DNA of 64,000 nt from Shinisaurus crocodilurus (GCA_021292165.1 JAHFWL010000232.1:62001-126000); one strand, 5' to 3'; positions 33,908-46,558 are shown, counted from the first letter of the stretch. Numbers and translations: made by a program. The notes: generated by a model from the letters alone, not told the origin.

Positions 33908-34041
33908 AGGGCACAATCCTATTCATGTTTAGAATGGAAAAAAAGTCCTACAACTCCCAGCATTCTCCAGCTAGCCATGCTGGCTAGGGAATGCTGGGAA
34001 CTGTAGGACTTTTTTCTGTCTAAACATGCATAGGATTGCAC
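33908..34041. mobile_element. Foldback MITE ('caatcctatgca' family)
   Basis: Near-perfect palindrome: gggcacaatcctattcatgt, then aagtcctacaactcccagca and ttc, against gaatgctgggaactgtagga, ctttttt and ctgtctaaacatgcatagg with attgcacc. The same terminal words occur at 31449-31597. Confidence 0.75.
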
Positions 34042-34945
34042 CTTTCGTTATGTGGTTCCTCCACTTCCAGTCTAAAATAGTACCGTTGAGGAACAGTTTT
34101 AAGACAAACTGTTTGTGTAGATCAGGCCTACTTATAGCCAAAGAGCAGAGGCACCAAAGGTATGCTAACAGGGAGTCTGCCTCCCTCATTTCATAAGCTT
34201 TGACTCCATGGTCAACCTGTGCATAGGATTAATAACATGCAAATCAGTATTTATATAAGAATTTAATCTTTTATAGTAGTCCCATTAACAAACCCAGAAT
34301 TTAATGTGCAATAAAACTTTTGTGTGTGCGAAGCTCAAACACTTCCCAGCTGAGTCTCTGTATGCTCTTGAAGATCAGTTGCAGCAACTTGCACAAACAC
34401 TGGGGTGGGCTGGGGGAAAAGTAACTGTTTTTACTTGTTTACTTTTCCTTAGGATAAACAGTGAAACAGTAAAAAGAGGCTAAGACACAACAGGGGAGGA
34501 AGAGCACACAAGCAGCAACAGCCTACATGGGAAGATATTACAGAATTACAGTTGTTGTTGCATAGACTACCAGCTGTGAATCTGGAATTAGCTAGTTTGG
34601 AAGCCCTGCGTTTTTAATACAGGAGAAACTTCTGCCTAGATTGCTTCTTCACTTGCAATCCATTTCAACCTGAATCTTCCCCCGTCCCCCCTCCTCTGGG
34701 TGTTTTGAGAAAGCAAATCCCACTGGGTTAGCTGCTCAGGGTTTTCAAATTTTTCTGCCCTCAGCCGAGAGAAAGATTTTTGGAAGCTGTGTGGTCCTCA
34801 TTAGATCAGGTCACTACATTTAGCTGTAGAAGGTTTTCAGAGTCAGCTCCATTCCTGCAACGAACAGACGAGGGACAGAAGAGGGCTCTGGTCTCAAAGA
34901 TAGCTTCATTTCCACTTTTGCCCTAGCTGGCTGTAGCCAAGCCAT
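34042..34945. other. No gene recognised
   Basis: Apparently unique sequence. No repeat signature or protein-like frame. Confidence 0.45.
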
Positions 34946-34947
34946 AT

Positions 34948-34950
34948 TCC

Positions 34951-34982
<32 letters not shown>
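34948..34982 (+). repeat. (TTTC)n microsatellite
   Basis: About eight tttc units. Confidence 0.95.
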
Positions 34983-34983
<1 letters not shown>

Positions 34984-35737
34984 TCTCCCGGCAGGTAATG
35001 TCCCCAGTTCAAAAAGAGATGTGATAAAAAAGCGAGGGAATCACAGTGATTTGCATTAGCCTTCAGAGGCACAATCCCATTCCCACCCGCACCTGCACCC
35101 TAGCAACTAAAGACAGAACACAATAGAACAGTAATAAAGTGGCTCCAAAATTTGAGCAGGACTGAAACACATTTCATAACACAGAAAAGCAGCCCCGAAG
35201 ATGAGAATGATATTTACGAGTTTGCCAAGGTTTTGGGAATCTTTCTGGGGAGGGGGTCACCTTACAGATGAGGTGTCAGGGGAATATTCCTTCTGTCCTT
35301 TTCCACATTTTTCCCCCTGCCATGTCATGTAGCACCAGGGGCAGTGGTGTCACTTACCTCTCCCCCCCCAACAGGTGTCCAATGGGAAAATGAGGGCACA
35401 ACCAACTTTTCCTCCAATATAATGTCCCTGGGGCAAGCATTCTCTTGCTCTTTTCTCTCTGTTTTTCAACAAGCAGTTGCGCAAACTGTTCTATATTGCA
35501 GACGTGGGCTGAGGAGGAACACGCATGTTGGCTAGTTGCACAGTCTGTGGATGGGGGGAATGCACATTCAAACATGCATTAAGATACATATCTCATTGAG
35601 AGAAATGCTGTGTTGACAGACGTGTGCCCACAGATGCCCATTCTGATGGGCATTCAGCTGCTCCCTCCCTAGTCCCTACCTTGCAAAGTTGTTTGAAGAT
35701 CCAGCCACTGATTATTGTTATTTTCCCAGCAGAAAGT
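34983..35737. other. No gene recognised
   Basis: Apparently unique. The part at 35010-35280 has the mixed composition of possible conserved non-coding DNA but nothing specific. Confidence 0.35.
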
Positions 35738-35993
35738 AAATTTATTATTTATTTATTATTTATTTATTCTATTTACACCCCACCTTTTTTTCCTGCAAGG
35801 AACCCAAGTCGGCTGACATAATCTTCCTCCTCTTCCTCTCCATTTTATCCTCAGAACAACCCTGTGAGGTGGGTTAGGCTGAGAGGCAGTGACTGGCCCA
35901 AAGTCACCCAGTGAGTTTTATGACCGAGCAGGGACTAGAACCCGGATCTCCCGAGTCCCAGTCCAATACTCTCACCACTACGCCACACTGGCT
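35738..35993 (-). mobile_element. CORE-SINE (MIR-like), full-length-looking copy
   Basis: On the minus strand: a tRNA-like head with A box (gtggcgtagtggtgagag) and B box (gggttctagtccc), the MIR core (cactgggtgactttgggcca, gtcactgcctctcagcctaa, cccacctcacagggttgttc), then a 3' part with ccttgcaggaaaaaaaggtg and an AT-rich tail. Both polymerase III boxes are readable. Confidence 0.8.
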
Positions 35994-37318
35994 CTATACA
36001 TTATAGAGATTTTAATTATAAATCAGATATAATTTGTTCTAATTTGACATAAATGATTTTCAGGATAATTGTCCGCCCCAGCTAAACAACTATTGCCATG
36101 TTGCAAATGGAATCCAGTGGATTACCATGACCTCCCTGGGCAATATAAATTATTAAGTGAACCTTTTTTTTAAACAAGAAATTCTGAAAAAACTGCTGAA
36201 ACATGAAGGCATTTTTGGCACTGCAGGAAATGTTCATAAAAAAATAAGTTCCTGAGAGTCATTTTGGCTCTGCAGTAGAACATACATTAGAATTAAAGCT
36301 GAGCCAAAATGGCTCCTGCAGTTTTGAGAGGATGTTCCATTTTTAATAAAGGACTATTAACAATTCATTCATTTTTATTTTTTAAATGGTCCGTTGAAAA
36401 TTCTATTGGCATGGTTTTTCTTTTCTTATGTGTTTAACAGAATGGTGTCACTTCACACATGGGGTATAACCCAACAAATGTGATCAAATGTTTGTGGTTA
36501 CTGGTGTTTGACTGAAATATTGTTAGGAGATTAACAAAAATATTTTACAGTGCAATTAGGAAAAGGCAGTGGAACCCTCCCACACCAATTCCATTACACA
36601 AGGACTATGGGACCTTTTTCAATCCAAGGGACACATTCCATTTTGGAGAACCTCTCAGGGGCCACTTTCCAGTAGTGGGTGGGGCTGAAGTCAAGAGGGG
36701 CATGGCCAAAATACCAAACAATTCTGCATATTTTAGCTTAAAGCTCTCACTGGGCCTCAGGTTCTGAACTTCAGGTTGGCACTACACAGCCAACACTTCC
36801 CAATTTAACTGATGAACTATGGTGTAACTAGTTTTCTCCAATAAAGAGACACAACAAAACAAACAGCCAAAATGAACAACAACAAAGAACAAAGTGGTGC
36901 TTATTTTGCACACCAAGGACTGGCAGTCGACTAGAGAACATTTCTAGAAATGGTTTCCAAGTTGAGTTGAATTTCTCTCAGTTATCTTTCCTGGGTTTTG
37001 TTTTTATCTCGAAAGTCTTCAATCTAATTCTCAGTTATAGGCCAGGGCTGTGACTTCTATAATTGTAATATGATTCACTTTACTACTTCTGGCAATCCAG
37101 GCTATATCCATTGGAAGCACTCAAGTTGCACTGGATGAGGTGACTAAATAAGTTTTGAAGATTAAAGTTTAAACTGATTTTATCCATGACATCATTCCAA
37201 AAACATTCAATGACTGGGCAATTCCAAAACAGATAGACAGGATTCTTTCGTGCCATGCTACATCTCCAGTATTTTGTCATAGTCTCTAAGTTGCTACACG
37301 ATGTTTATTCTGGTTATC
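35994..37318. other. No gene recognised
   Basis: The part at 36000-36540 looks unique and AT-rich (tgacataaatgattttcagg, ataattgtccgccccagc). The part at 36610-36730 (gggccactttccagtagtgg, gtggggctgaagtcaagagg) is probably an old MITE fragment. Confidence 0.35.
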
Positions 37319-37833
37319 TAAAATATTTTTAATGGGACTCGAGACTCGACTCAGGACTCGACACCAAGGACTCGTGTTTCAAAATTGTGTTCCTCAAATG
37401 CAACATGGATAGGTTTTAGGAAGTACAGCAAGTTTATTTTTTAAAATCATTTTCCTAAAATGCAACCTTTCAGACATTTTGGGTTTGGCTGCCTCTGCCT
37501 GCCTGTTTTGGGATTCCCTGCCTCCTCTGCCTGCCTGGTTATTTTGGGTTTGTCTGCCTGGTCTGTTCTTGCCAAAATCAGTTGCAGAGTTTTGAAATAA
37601 AAAGGCACACTTGTGCCTAGAATTTATTTAAGCCACACATCTGAAGTAGCCTTATTTTGTTGGGAAAACCCCCCATTGATTTTAATAGGGACTCGTGGAG
37701 TCAGCTTTGGGAGTGACTCGTGACTCGTGAGTCACCATTTTGGACCAAGGACTCGGACTCGGACTCGAGACTCGGGTCCAAAGACTCGTGACTCGACTCG
37801 TGACTCGAAACCAAGGACTCTTCAACATCCCTG
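37319..37833 (-). mobile_element. hAT deletion derivative, copy 3, truncated and inverted
   Basis: Reverse orientation relative to the copies at 32754 and 55413. It ends with catccctg at 37833 and contains the gactcg arrays and the gcctgcctgg units. It lacks nearly all of the transposase remnant and the outer end on its left side, where it starts inside the aaaatatttttaatgggact centre of the 147-bp unit. Confidence 0.8.
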
Positions 37834-37962
37834 GCAATTTGTGGTCCTCCGGATATTTTGGCCTACAACTCCCATCAGTCCTAGCCAGCATAGCCAACGT
37901 TGAGGGATTGTGGAAGTTGTAGGCCAAAAACATCTGGAGGGACATAAGTTGCCCATCCCTGG
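37834..37962. mobile_element. Foldback MITE ('tacaactcccatcag' family), copy 2
   Basis: The arms gatattttggcctacaactc and gttgtaggccaaaaacatct pair around tagccagcatagccaac. The right end gttgcccatccctgg again carries catccctg. It abuts the truncated hAT with no spacer. Confidence 0.65.
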
Positions 37963-40317
37963 AGTAATGGTTTGCATCCAAAGCTGTGTGAGCAGAAGTT
38001 TATCATTCAGGAGGCTTTCCTCCCACTCCTTACCACTGCAGTCACCTGCACACACACCTCAAAAAAGAAAAAGAAAAAAGCCTCTCCTGAAGGATGTTGA
38101 GTAGTTCAAGAAAGACCTAGGATGTGGTGTGGGGACTGCTTTGGGAGGGAGAAGTCCGAACAAGCAGGCAGAGGCACCTTGCTCAAGTAAATTCCCCCAT
38201 CTTGCAACTGTCCTCCTTATGACAAATCCCAGATCCTTCCCGAGGCTTCCCTGACCCACAGGGGGAGCACAGTGGAGCTGAAGTAGAATGAGAAATGGGA
38301 GGAAATCTTTCATGGGCATACTTTTGCTCGTGTATTGCTTGTCCGTTGGATAAAACCCAATGGTTTCACATCTCCATCCATATCCAGAATCGATGTTTCC
38401 TGTTCCTAGGTAAGTGAATTGACTGTGTGCACTTCTATGAGGAATGAATAGGGCTGCAGTCAGGGCAGGGGGAACTTTGACGAGGGCAAACGTGTCACCT
38501 ACTCAGGAGGGCAAACTCAATAAAGCCCACAAAGCACTTGTAAGGAAATAAAATAAAAGTGATCAATCATGCAGTGACCTGCAATAGTGGAGTTATGTAC
38601 AGTGTTCAGCACTCTGTTGCCACTTAATAAATGCAGCACTGCTTTGGGTTTCTCCTTCCTATTCTAATTTTATGAGCTATTACTTTTGCCAGTCCTTTAG
38701 CTCGCCCTCCCAAATTACTCCCAGCCATAAACTCCTCTTGTAGTAGTGCAGAGATGCTTTTGTTTCCTTAACTCTCTCTGTCTTTAATAACTAGGACAGC
38801 TCCCTACTTAGATAATCTCTCTGCACTCACCAGTAGCCCTTGCCGTAATGGGAAGATGAGCTGTTGGTGTAGTTTGCTTCAGCTAATGGCAACTTTATTA
38901 GATATCCGCGGTGAGAGGATGGGACACCCGGGAGTATTAACACCTGGATTTACAGTCAGAAGGATGGGGCATATTGAAGTTCTTCACTACACAGAATTAC
39001 TCAATAATAGCCTTTGGAAACATAAATAATCAAGGTGCATCATTTTTGAAGATAAAAGCCAGGGACATGTCTGGCTAATTGACCATGATGGAGTTATAAT
39101 AGTGAAATACAGCCCAATATCCATGTAAGGTTCTTTGTAGGGCTCCCTATAGAGCAAGCATTGGGAGTTCCCATGTCTACAGAAGTTTATAGACAGAGAG
39201 GGAGCTCTTTTGGAGAGTGTGTCTGTCAATACAATCCAGGTTAGATTTCACACCGTCCAGATCCGTTGGGCAGTGCTAACGGCAGCTAAGTAACTTTGAC
39301 GGTGATGTAATGTGCAGTGGTCAGAAAGAGGAAGGATAATCATTGTTCAGCACACCAAAGCATAAATACGTGGTTTGAAGGATTGTAGCTTTTTGCAACT
39401 AAATACAAAAGCTTGAGAAGATTCCAGAAAACCATTCCCCCCACGAGAATCTTGCCTAGCTATCAGGAAGCAAATCTGTGACCACAGAAAATCATTTCCC
39501 CTCTCTTTTTGTCATTACACATGAAACCATCCAGCAGTTGCCAATCTGTGGCATGAGCGCCATAGCGCATGCACAGGCAGCAGGAGCTGGAAGCATGCCT
39601 AAACACAAGCATGAAGCTCCATGGTCCTCCTAACCAAGGCATAGAGGTAGGCCAACATTCTGGCTACCTGTCCATCTCTTTCATGGCTCAGTAGATTAGA
39701 TTTCTAGGCTATGCTACTTCAAACTGCCAGAGGGGTCTTACATGATGGAATGCTCTTTTTCAAGACAAGAATTCCCTGTACATAGAAAACTAGTATGTCA
39801 AGGAAACAGAATCTATATTTTTGTGGAGGGGGGTTGTTTTGTTTTGTACACCCCCCACCCCATATGGAAGCATATGCAATCACATAAGCTCCCACCTAGA
39901 GTCTGAAGAAGCACCAGCCAAACATAGATTTGCATCCTCATGTCTTCTTTCTGAGAATGTGCCTTAATATCTGCAGCAGCTTCTGCAGATATTACGTTAG
40001 TAATACCCCCCTGATCTCTGCCAGCCTTCCCTCCTCCTTATGATACATTGCATGGGTACACTAACAATGCCGTTCTCTCTGCTCCTTTTTGTAACAGACT
40101 GGCTACATCCCATGCAACTTCTGAGTGAGGAGCCAGGTGGTACAATCAGCCAGACTGAAAATACAATACAAATACAGTAGAATACAGTACAGTTTCCAAG
40201 AGAAGACTGCAGGGAATCAGGAGGAAGGAGACCGATCCTCAACATTTCTCCAACAAAGTAAGAAATATTTCTAGTTTTTCCCTGTCAATGAATTTTCCTT
40301 CTACATGCATAAGAATT
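37963..40317. other. No gene recognised
   Basis: Apparently unique. The part at 38760-38990 (ccgtaatgggaagatgagct, ggcaactttattagatatcc, gcggtgagagg) looks like possible conserved non-coding DNA. No exon-like frame was identified. Confidence 0.35.
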
Positions 40318-40560
40318 TATTTTTATTTATTTATTTATTATATTTATACCCCGCCTTTTTTCCTGCAAGGAACCCAAGGCGGCTTACATAATCCCCCTCC
40401 TCTTCTCCATTTTATCCTCACAACAACCCTGTGAGGTAGGTTAGGCTGAGAGTCAGTGACTGGCCCAAAGTCACCCAGTGAGTTTCATGGCTGAGCGGGA
40501 AATAGAACCCGGATCTCCCGAGTCCCAGTCCAACACTCTCACCACTACGCCACACTGGAT
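40318..40560 (-). mobile_element. CORE-SINE (MIR-like), full-length-looking copy
   Basis: Same structure as 35738-35993: a (TTTA)n tail on the left, ccccgccttttttcctgcaa and ggaacccaaggcggcttaca, the core, then the tRNA-like head in reverse (tagaacccggatctcccgag, accactacgccacactgg). It differs from the other copy at only scattered positions. Confidence 0.8.
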
Positions 40561-41578
40561 CCCTTTTCTGGATCAAATTTTTCTTCCAGACATATGATAA
40601 GGTTATCAGAACACATTTAATGTACAAAAAACCACAAGATAAGTGCATGCACCGAATGACCAATACATATCTCACTACAAGTCAACAGCTGAGCGTATGT
40701 ACTTACCCTTTCAGTGGAAGCATCTCTCAAGTTGAGGACGTAGACATGAGATTGTCAGACCTCCTTAGGCTCAGAACATAAGATACAGAGGGAAGAGATG
40801 TGGGGAAAGGCAGCTGTGCACAGCATAAATTAAGGTGGAGCCTGGAATAGGAACAGTGAATACTAGTTGTGCCTGGTGGGGTAGGACACGCATGCCAGCA
40901 AACATCCTGACTGTGTCTGATGCCTCAGGATAAAGCATGGTTTACATTGGGGATATACTGACAGCAGGAACCAAAGTCTTCCATGTGTAGATGCTTGGGC
41001 TGAAGTAGTTCTGGGGCACACCAACAGTGAACTGAAACCTAGGCCAGCACCCATTTGAAAATCAGTTTTAGCAAGAGCTATGTGGTATCCTTAGAAAGAA
41101 GTAGGTGAAAAAGCAGGTTGCAATGGTGAAGAGGAGGAACAAGTCCAGGGGACTCTTGTCAGTGGGCCCCTGCTGGGTTGTGGGCCCTTGACAGGTGCCC
41201 AACTATGCCTACCCTTGATGTTGGCCCTGAGGGCAGGAAACATCACACTCATGCTGACTGGCATCAGGTGATGCTACATGTGAGGACATAAGATTAGATA
41301 CTAATATATGTTAATGTAAAGAAGTTCACAGAAGGAAAGTTTCCCATCCCTTCCTCCCTAGCCATCTGTGACCCCTGCAAAGTCTCTCTGGAGGGGGAGG
41401 GGTCCTCTGAACACAGTGGGATGGGACATGGCGGGGTGCTGCCGATGGAAGGAGCGGGCAGGAAACTTTCCTTCTATGTACTTCTTTAAGCTAATGTATC
41501 TTCAGATGGAAGCCATACTGTTGTTCCGAAGCAAACCAGAGCAAGGGCCAGACTTTCTGCACTTACTCTAAGGGACTT
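40561..41578. other. No gene recognised
   Basis: Unclassified; no repeat or protein-like frame recognised. Confidence 0.45.
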
Positions 41579-41581
41579 CAG

Positions 41582-41582
<1 letters not shown>

Positions 41583-41642
<60 letters not shown>
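41583..41642 (+). repeat. (GAT)n microsatellite
   Basis: About 20 uninterrupted gat units. Confidence 0.95.
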
Positions 41643-41645
<3 letters not shown>

Positions 41646-41854
41646 GTGTGGAAATGGTGAGTACAAGCCCCTGGGAGAAGTGCCACCAGTAGATTTTTCC
41701 CAGCTTTCATCCCTGAACAATCACCCAAAGGATCAAAACTTCACTGCTTAGGAATACCATGATGACATTATGATGGACACGAGCAAAAAGTAAACATTGT
41801 TGTTCTGGGTGGATTCTGGGAATGGAGGCGAGTGCAAAGGCTACCTGTTCACTT

Positions 41855-42716
41855 AAGGCAGCAGTGCAGAAACTCAGGCCCAGGGGCAAAATCCAGCCCT
41901 CTGTCAAGGCTGTACTTCCCCTCCTCCTCCTTCCAAGAAGATCCACACGCCGGGCTTCTAACTGAAAAGCTTTATTAGTACAGAGGGAGGCCAGCCTAGC
42001 AAAATGGCCCAGAATTACAAAGAAGTGATTAGCAGAGCCAATCACAAGGCTACAAGCTTAGTTAGAATAATAGCCCTTAAGGAAGATTGCCCTATTGTTG
42101 AGCAGCTGATTCCAAACTGGGAACATCTTCTCCCTTCCAGACTCAAACTACCTACACCCACGCCCCCTAAGGCAGATCCATATTCTTAAGAGCCAATCTC
42201 CTAGAGTGCCTGACATTCTTCAGCTGGTCCACCCTCCTTAGCTGACTGGGGCGGTGGGGGGAGTTAGTGATGCTTGATTCGCCCTCCTCCGGATTGGAGA
42301 ACTCAGACTGCTTTCCCATGGAATTTGACACTGATTGTTCCTCCCCTTCCAATGCCACCTCCTCCCCCACTTCCTCAGAATCTGTTCCCAGGTCCTCCAC
42401 TGCAGGAAGAGTGGGCCCAATCCCTTCACCCCTTCTCCTGGCCCCAACCCCTTTCTTCTAGCCACCAAATGTCTGGTGGTTTCCCAGCTTTTCAGCAGTC
42501 CGTCCCCCCCATGATAAAAGGATGAAATGCCTATTCTAAGGCTGAGTTACTGGCAGTGAGAGCTTTGAGCTAAAATATATGAGTATTTGGACCAGCGCCT
42601 TTGGCCCCAGCCTGTTTTGCCTTCATCCGCACTGGCCACTGGGATGTGGCCCCCGGGAGCTTCTCCAAAATGGAATTCAGCCCTCGGGCTGAAAGAGGTT
42701 CAACACCCCTGATCTA
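41855..42716. mobile_element. hAT-type MITE family B, copy 2, interrupted
   Basis: The left piece (caggggcaaaatccagccct, about 41881-41901) and the right piece (accaaatgtctggtggtttc at about 42465, then cggctgaaagaggttcaaca and cccctgat at 42716) match the order in 3975-4345. The intervening sequence of about 500 bp is absent from that copy. Confidence 0.5.
41902..42420 (-). mobile_element. Possible LTR-retroelement insertion within MITE B
   Basis: Foreign to the surrounding MITE. It starts tgtcaaggc, and an AATAAA-type signal is present on the minus strand at about 41970 (tactaataaagcttttcag). A candidate limit giving TG...CA with the 5-bp repeat ccctc (41897-41901 and 42232-42236) would make a 330-bp LTR, but it leaves 42237-42420 unexplained. 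The minus-strand frame at 42167-42400 is acidic and unassigned. Confidence 0.3.
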
Positions 42717-43770
42717 AGCTGTACATTTTTTATTATTTATTTGTTTGTTTGTTTGTTTCTAAAGAAAAAAAAACAGTTGAGTGTGAAGGGGAAATGCCAT
42801 CCTTGCTTTCTGGGGACAGCTGGCGCTAAAGAAATAGCCCCATGCCCCAAAAAATTGCTGATGGGTTTTTGTTCCAATAAATTGAGAACTCTGTTTGGCT
42901 GGGCCAAACAGGGGGCAGTGTCCAATGGGGGCGCTGCCCTCCTGTTGACTCCGTTGCACAAGTGGGACCCACCGCTTGGACAGCAGGGATTCAGTGCTTT
43001 AAAAAGTAAGCCCCAAAATGAATGGAAAAAATGCTCATTTCTGAAGTTGGTGATGGCCTGTTAGGCAGCTGCTGAACTGCCTCGTTCGGGAAATGAAAGT
43101 TACCACTCATTAATTTTTGAGCTCCTATCCCAAGCACCAAATCCCAATTGTGCAAGCAGCGGGTCCCGCTTGTGCTTGGGCAACATTGGATACTGTCCAG
43201 AGTCAGCACCCAGCATGCTTGGACAGTTGCTGGGATCCCAGTGCCCAAGCCAAGTCCACTGCTGACCAGGTGACCGGGTCTCTGAGCTGTGTGCACCATT
43301 GCCCACAGCACCCCTGGCATATCACTCTCGGGCATCGTTGGAAATGAAAATGGTAAGCAGCTCACCACAGCTCTCCAATGCAGATCATAGCACCATTGCT
43401 CCCACAGCTCCCATGGATGTAGGAGGGGGCCCACCAGTGAGCAATTTGCTGGCATGCTTCTCTGTTGGAGTGTGCAAGACCTCTAAAGCAGGCTCCTCCT
43501 GAATCATATCTATATACCCCCCCTTTGGCTCAGAATCACTGCCTGAGCACTGGGGTGGTGGGGGTGGTGGTGGCATCTGACCCTGCAGTGGTGTGCCATG
43601 GAAAACAGTGAATCACTAGCATTCAGATCATCAGGAGACTTGAATGCATCCACTGGGTTTTAGACAAGAGGGACTCAACATGTTTTGAGGGTCTGGTTTG
43701 TAAATTAAATGAAAGCATTTGCATCAGGTCCAGCTCTTCAGTCTTCATGCAAAACAAGCCAGGGATGGGT
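42717..43770. other. No gene recognised
   Basis: Contains a short (TTTG)n at 42738-42758. Overlapping frames of up to 154 codons on both strands show no known domain. Confidence 0.4.
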
Positions 43771-43787
43771 GTGTGTGTGTGTGTGTA

Positions 43788-43834
<47 letters not shown>
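43771..43834 (+). repeat. Compound (GT)n(AT)n microsatellite
   Basis: (GT)n with one interruption to about 43810, then (AT)n. Confidence 0.95.
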
Positions 43835-43889
43835 TCTCCACAGCACAGTGCCATTGGAAACTTCCAAATTTCATACACCCATTCTAGTA

Positions 43890-44230
43890 ATTAATACCAG
43901 TATTAATACCAGTAATACGACGCTCCCGAGGGCTGCAGTAGAAGCAATTAGCCCAAACAGTTTTAATAAAGGAGATGGATAACTAGGCAGAGTGGAAAGC
44001 TACTGCAAATTACGCTTATCCAATTCTCTAAGGCCAAGGCAAGGGGACGGTAAATATAACCGTTCCTCCTTCTCCTCATCAGCTCGCATGTCAGTCAACC
44101 CAATAGGGATTTTTGTAGAAAGAGGTATCATTGGACGGGCTTGGGGGAATATAAAGTCTCTGAGAATCAAGACAATCTAAAACAGTTCTGTTCTCCTTCA
44201 AGGAGGCGAATGAACTTTCCATGGGAAAGG
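43890..44230. other. Unique block, candidate conserved non-coding sequence
   Basis: No repeat signature. Mixed composition with homeodomain-like cores (gtaattaatacc, gcaattagccc) and several CpGs. No protein-like frame. Confidence 0.25.
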
Positions 44231-46224
44231 AGGTGTGAAAAGTTCAAAGCAAGCCCATTAGAAGCTCCCGCATACACTCGGCAATAAGTGTTGGGGAAGC
44301 TAAGCAATGATCCCCCAAGGTTTGAAAGAAAGGAAGACTAAAGTAGGAATGTGAAGGACCTCCCCCACACACACATACACAGGAATTCCCCAGGAGGTCC
44401 AGCCCAGACATTCCTCTGATTGGGAAGCCACTGAAGAGACACAGGGACCATGCCATCTTAAAGATGGGAACCGGGCTCTAGCCAATGTCACAGTATGACT
44501 GCTTGCACTGCAGGACTCCCCCTTGCTCTCATCTCCAGGTAGCCCTTTGCACGTGCCCCAAATCTGTTCCAGAGGGTATCCCAGACCTCCAGTGGTCTGC
44601 AGGAGGGAGGGTAAATGTGTTCTGCCAGCATTTTCCAATGAACAGCGCTGGATACACTCCATTAAAGTTGCTTGCTAGAAGATCTTCTTATACAGAATCC
44701 CATGCATGGGGGTCCTTCTAAGAAACAACACAAGTGCTCCAAATCGAGCAGTCCTTCTCTACTTCACCATCAGCACTCTGCCTCTGCAGTAGGGAAACTT
44801 TCAGAAACAGCAGCGGCAGTGATAAGAAAAAGGGTAGGCCTGCAGTAGCAGCTGCTTCCTAAAAGATCCCCCTATATCAGTGGTGCTGTCTTGGCTGTGC
44901 ATATGTACAGATTGCTTTCTCGAGAGCATCTTGAGTGCTCCCCACTGAAGTAGGTGTCCAGCAGGAGTCTCTGCAGCCCGTTTGGGAGGATTGTGGGGAC
45001 AGATACCTGTTTAAATTCATTTATCATGTTGAGTTTGGGGAGGCAAAGGTGGTCTCTTTTGGTATTCTGCACAAGTTGTTAAATCCCATGAGTGAAGAGA
45101 AAGGTTTTCAAAATACTAGGGGAATTGGCCCACAGTTTATGGACACACACTGATGTCCACACTGTTGTGAGTACTATTAATTGATGAACACACACGTTCT
45201 TTGGAGCACATGAAGACTCAGTCATGTAGGAGGACATGAGGAAAAACTCTGTGAGCCAAATACACAACTGAGTTCCTGATACAGTTCTTAGCAATGCTGG
45301 AAGGTGCACTTGTCAATCATTTCTGCCTCAACAAAAGGGACATCAGATCTTTGCGAGACAAATACCAGCAAAAGCAGTTCTACAAATTTTGTAAACATAG
45401 GTAGACATTTACAAAATTGTGTGCATTATTTTGGATCCTAGAATACTTTCATATCATGTTCCATGTTTGAAGGCTTAGAGGCCTGATTTAATGGTTTAGT
45501 TGCACGTGGTTCTTCCTTCAAAAGTGCAGAGAGATGGCTTAATTGTGTATTCATTCCTGACTTAAGCCCTGTTCAGGTATGGCTGCACAGGATGTGCGAA
45601 CACATGTAAGGGGGGCTGGGCCACACTTCCATAGCCCCTCTCTCCTCATTCCCATACTTGCTGGGTTGAGTGTTGAGTGTCTGATGGGGGGGGGGTTCTT
45701 CTCACCTTCCCTTGGATGCGAGTACATTGGGACCTTGCATTAGCAGGGTTCTTGAACATGTGAGGGGGACAGGATATTCATGTAGAATCCCTCTTGACAC
45801 CACCCTGCTCAATGTGGGGAGGCCATGGAATGATGGGGTGGGACCAGCAAATGTGGGGACATTGGGGACAAGTCCATTGTGCACATCCCTATGACATGGT
45901 TATATACTCTGCTTTTCGCATAATGCCTGATCAGGGCTTTATTTTTGCAAGAAAGAGGGTTGTAACACACAGTGGAAAAAAGTTGGGAAAGGAAAACTAA
46001 TAGGTACAAGCTATTTATTAACAAGGTGGTTTTCCAAATAGCCCAGTGTTTATTGAACCCATATATCTGTTTCAAAGGGAACACTTCAACATATACGTTC
46101 AGAAATCTCACTGTCTTCCAGCTTCCTATAGAGTAAATATACTCATTTTATGCTGACAAGACATCCATGTTAATGCACCATAGAAAAATTGTTCTTTTGG
46201 ATGAAGTGCAGCTGTTTGACATGA
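44231..46224. other. No gene recognised
   Basis: Unclassified; nothing recognised beyond ordinary sequence. Confidence 0.4.
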
Positions 46225-46558
46225 ATTTGCCATCATGTTTTGAGGAGCACATGGGGAATGGGGCAGACTTGTTCTCCGTTGCCCCCAAGGGCAGGACTAG
46301 AACCAATGGCTGCACATGGCAAGAAAGCAGATTTAAGCTAAACATTCGGAGAAACTTCTTAGCAGTGACAGCTGTTCAACAGTAGAACAGATTACATCGG
46401 GAGGTGGTGGTTTCTCCTTCACTGGAGGTATTTCAGCAAAGGCTAGGTTGCCATTTGTCAGAGATGTGGCAGCTGCACCCTGAAATGCAGAACCTGAACT
46501 AACTAGGGGGTTGGTCTACATGATCTCCGAGGTCCCTTCCCACTCTATGATTCTAATA
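46225..46558 (+). mobile_element. CR1 LINE 3' fragment, older subfamily
   Basis: The frame from about 46250 encodes GADLFSVAPKGRTRTNG and FKLNIRRNFLAVTAVQQ, the C-terminal tail of CR1 ORF2. It breaks at a stop where the next codons would be. The untranslated end (gggggttggtctacatgatc, actctatgattctaatatga) keeps the octamer-like terminus. It is more diverged than the copies at 47.8 and 60.3 kb. Confidence 0.8.

Noticed and set aside
35880..35993. A tRNA gene, because A and B boxes are readable
   Set aside because: There is no cloverleaf, and the boxes continue into a MIR-like core. The same unit recurs at 40318.
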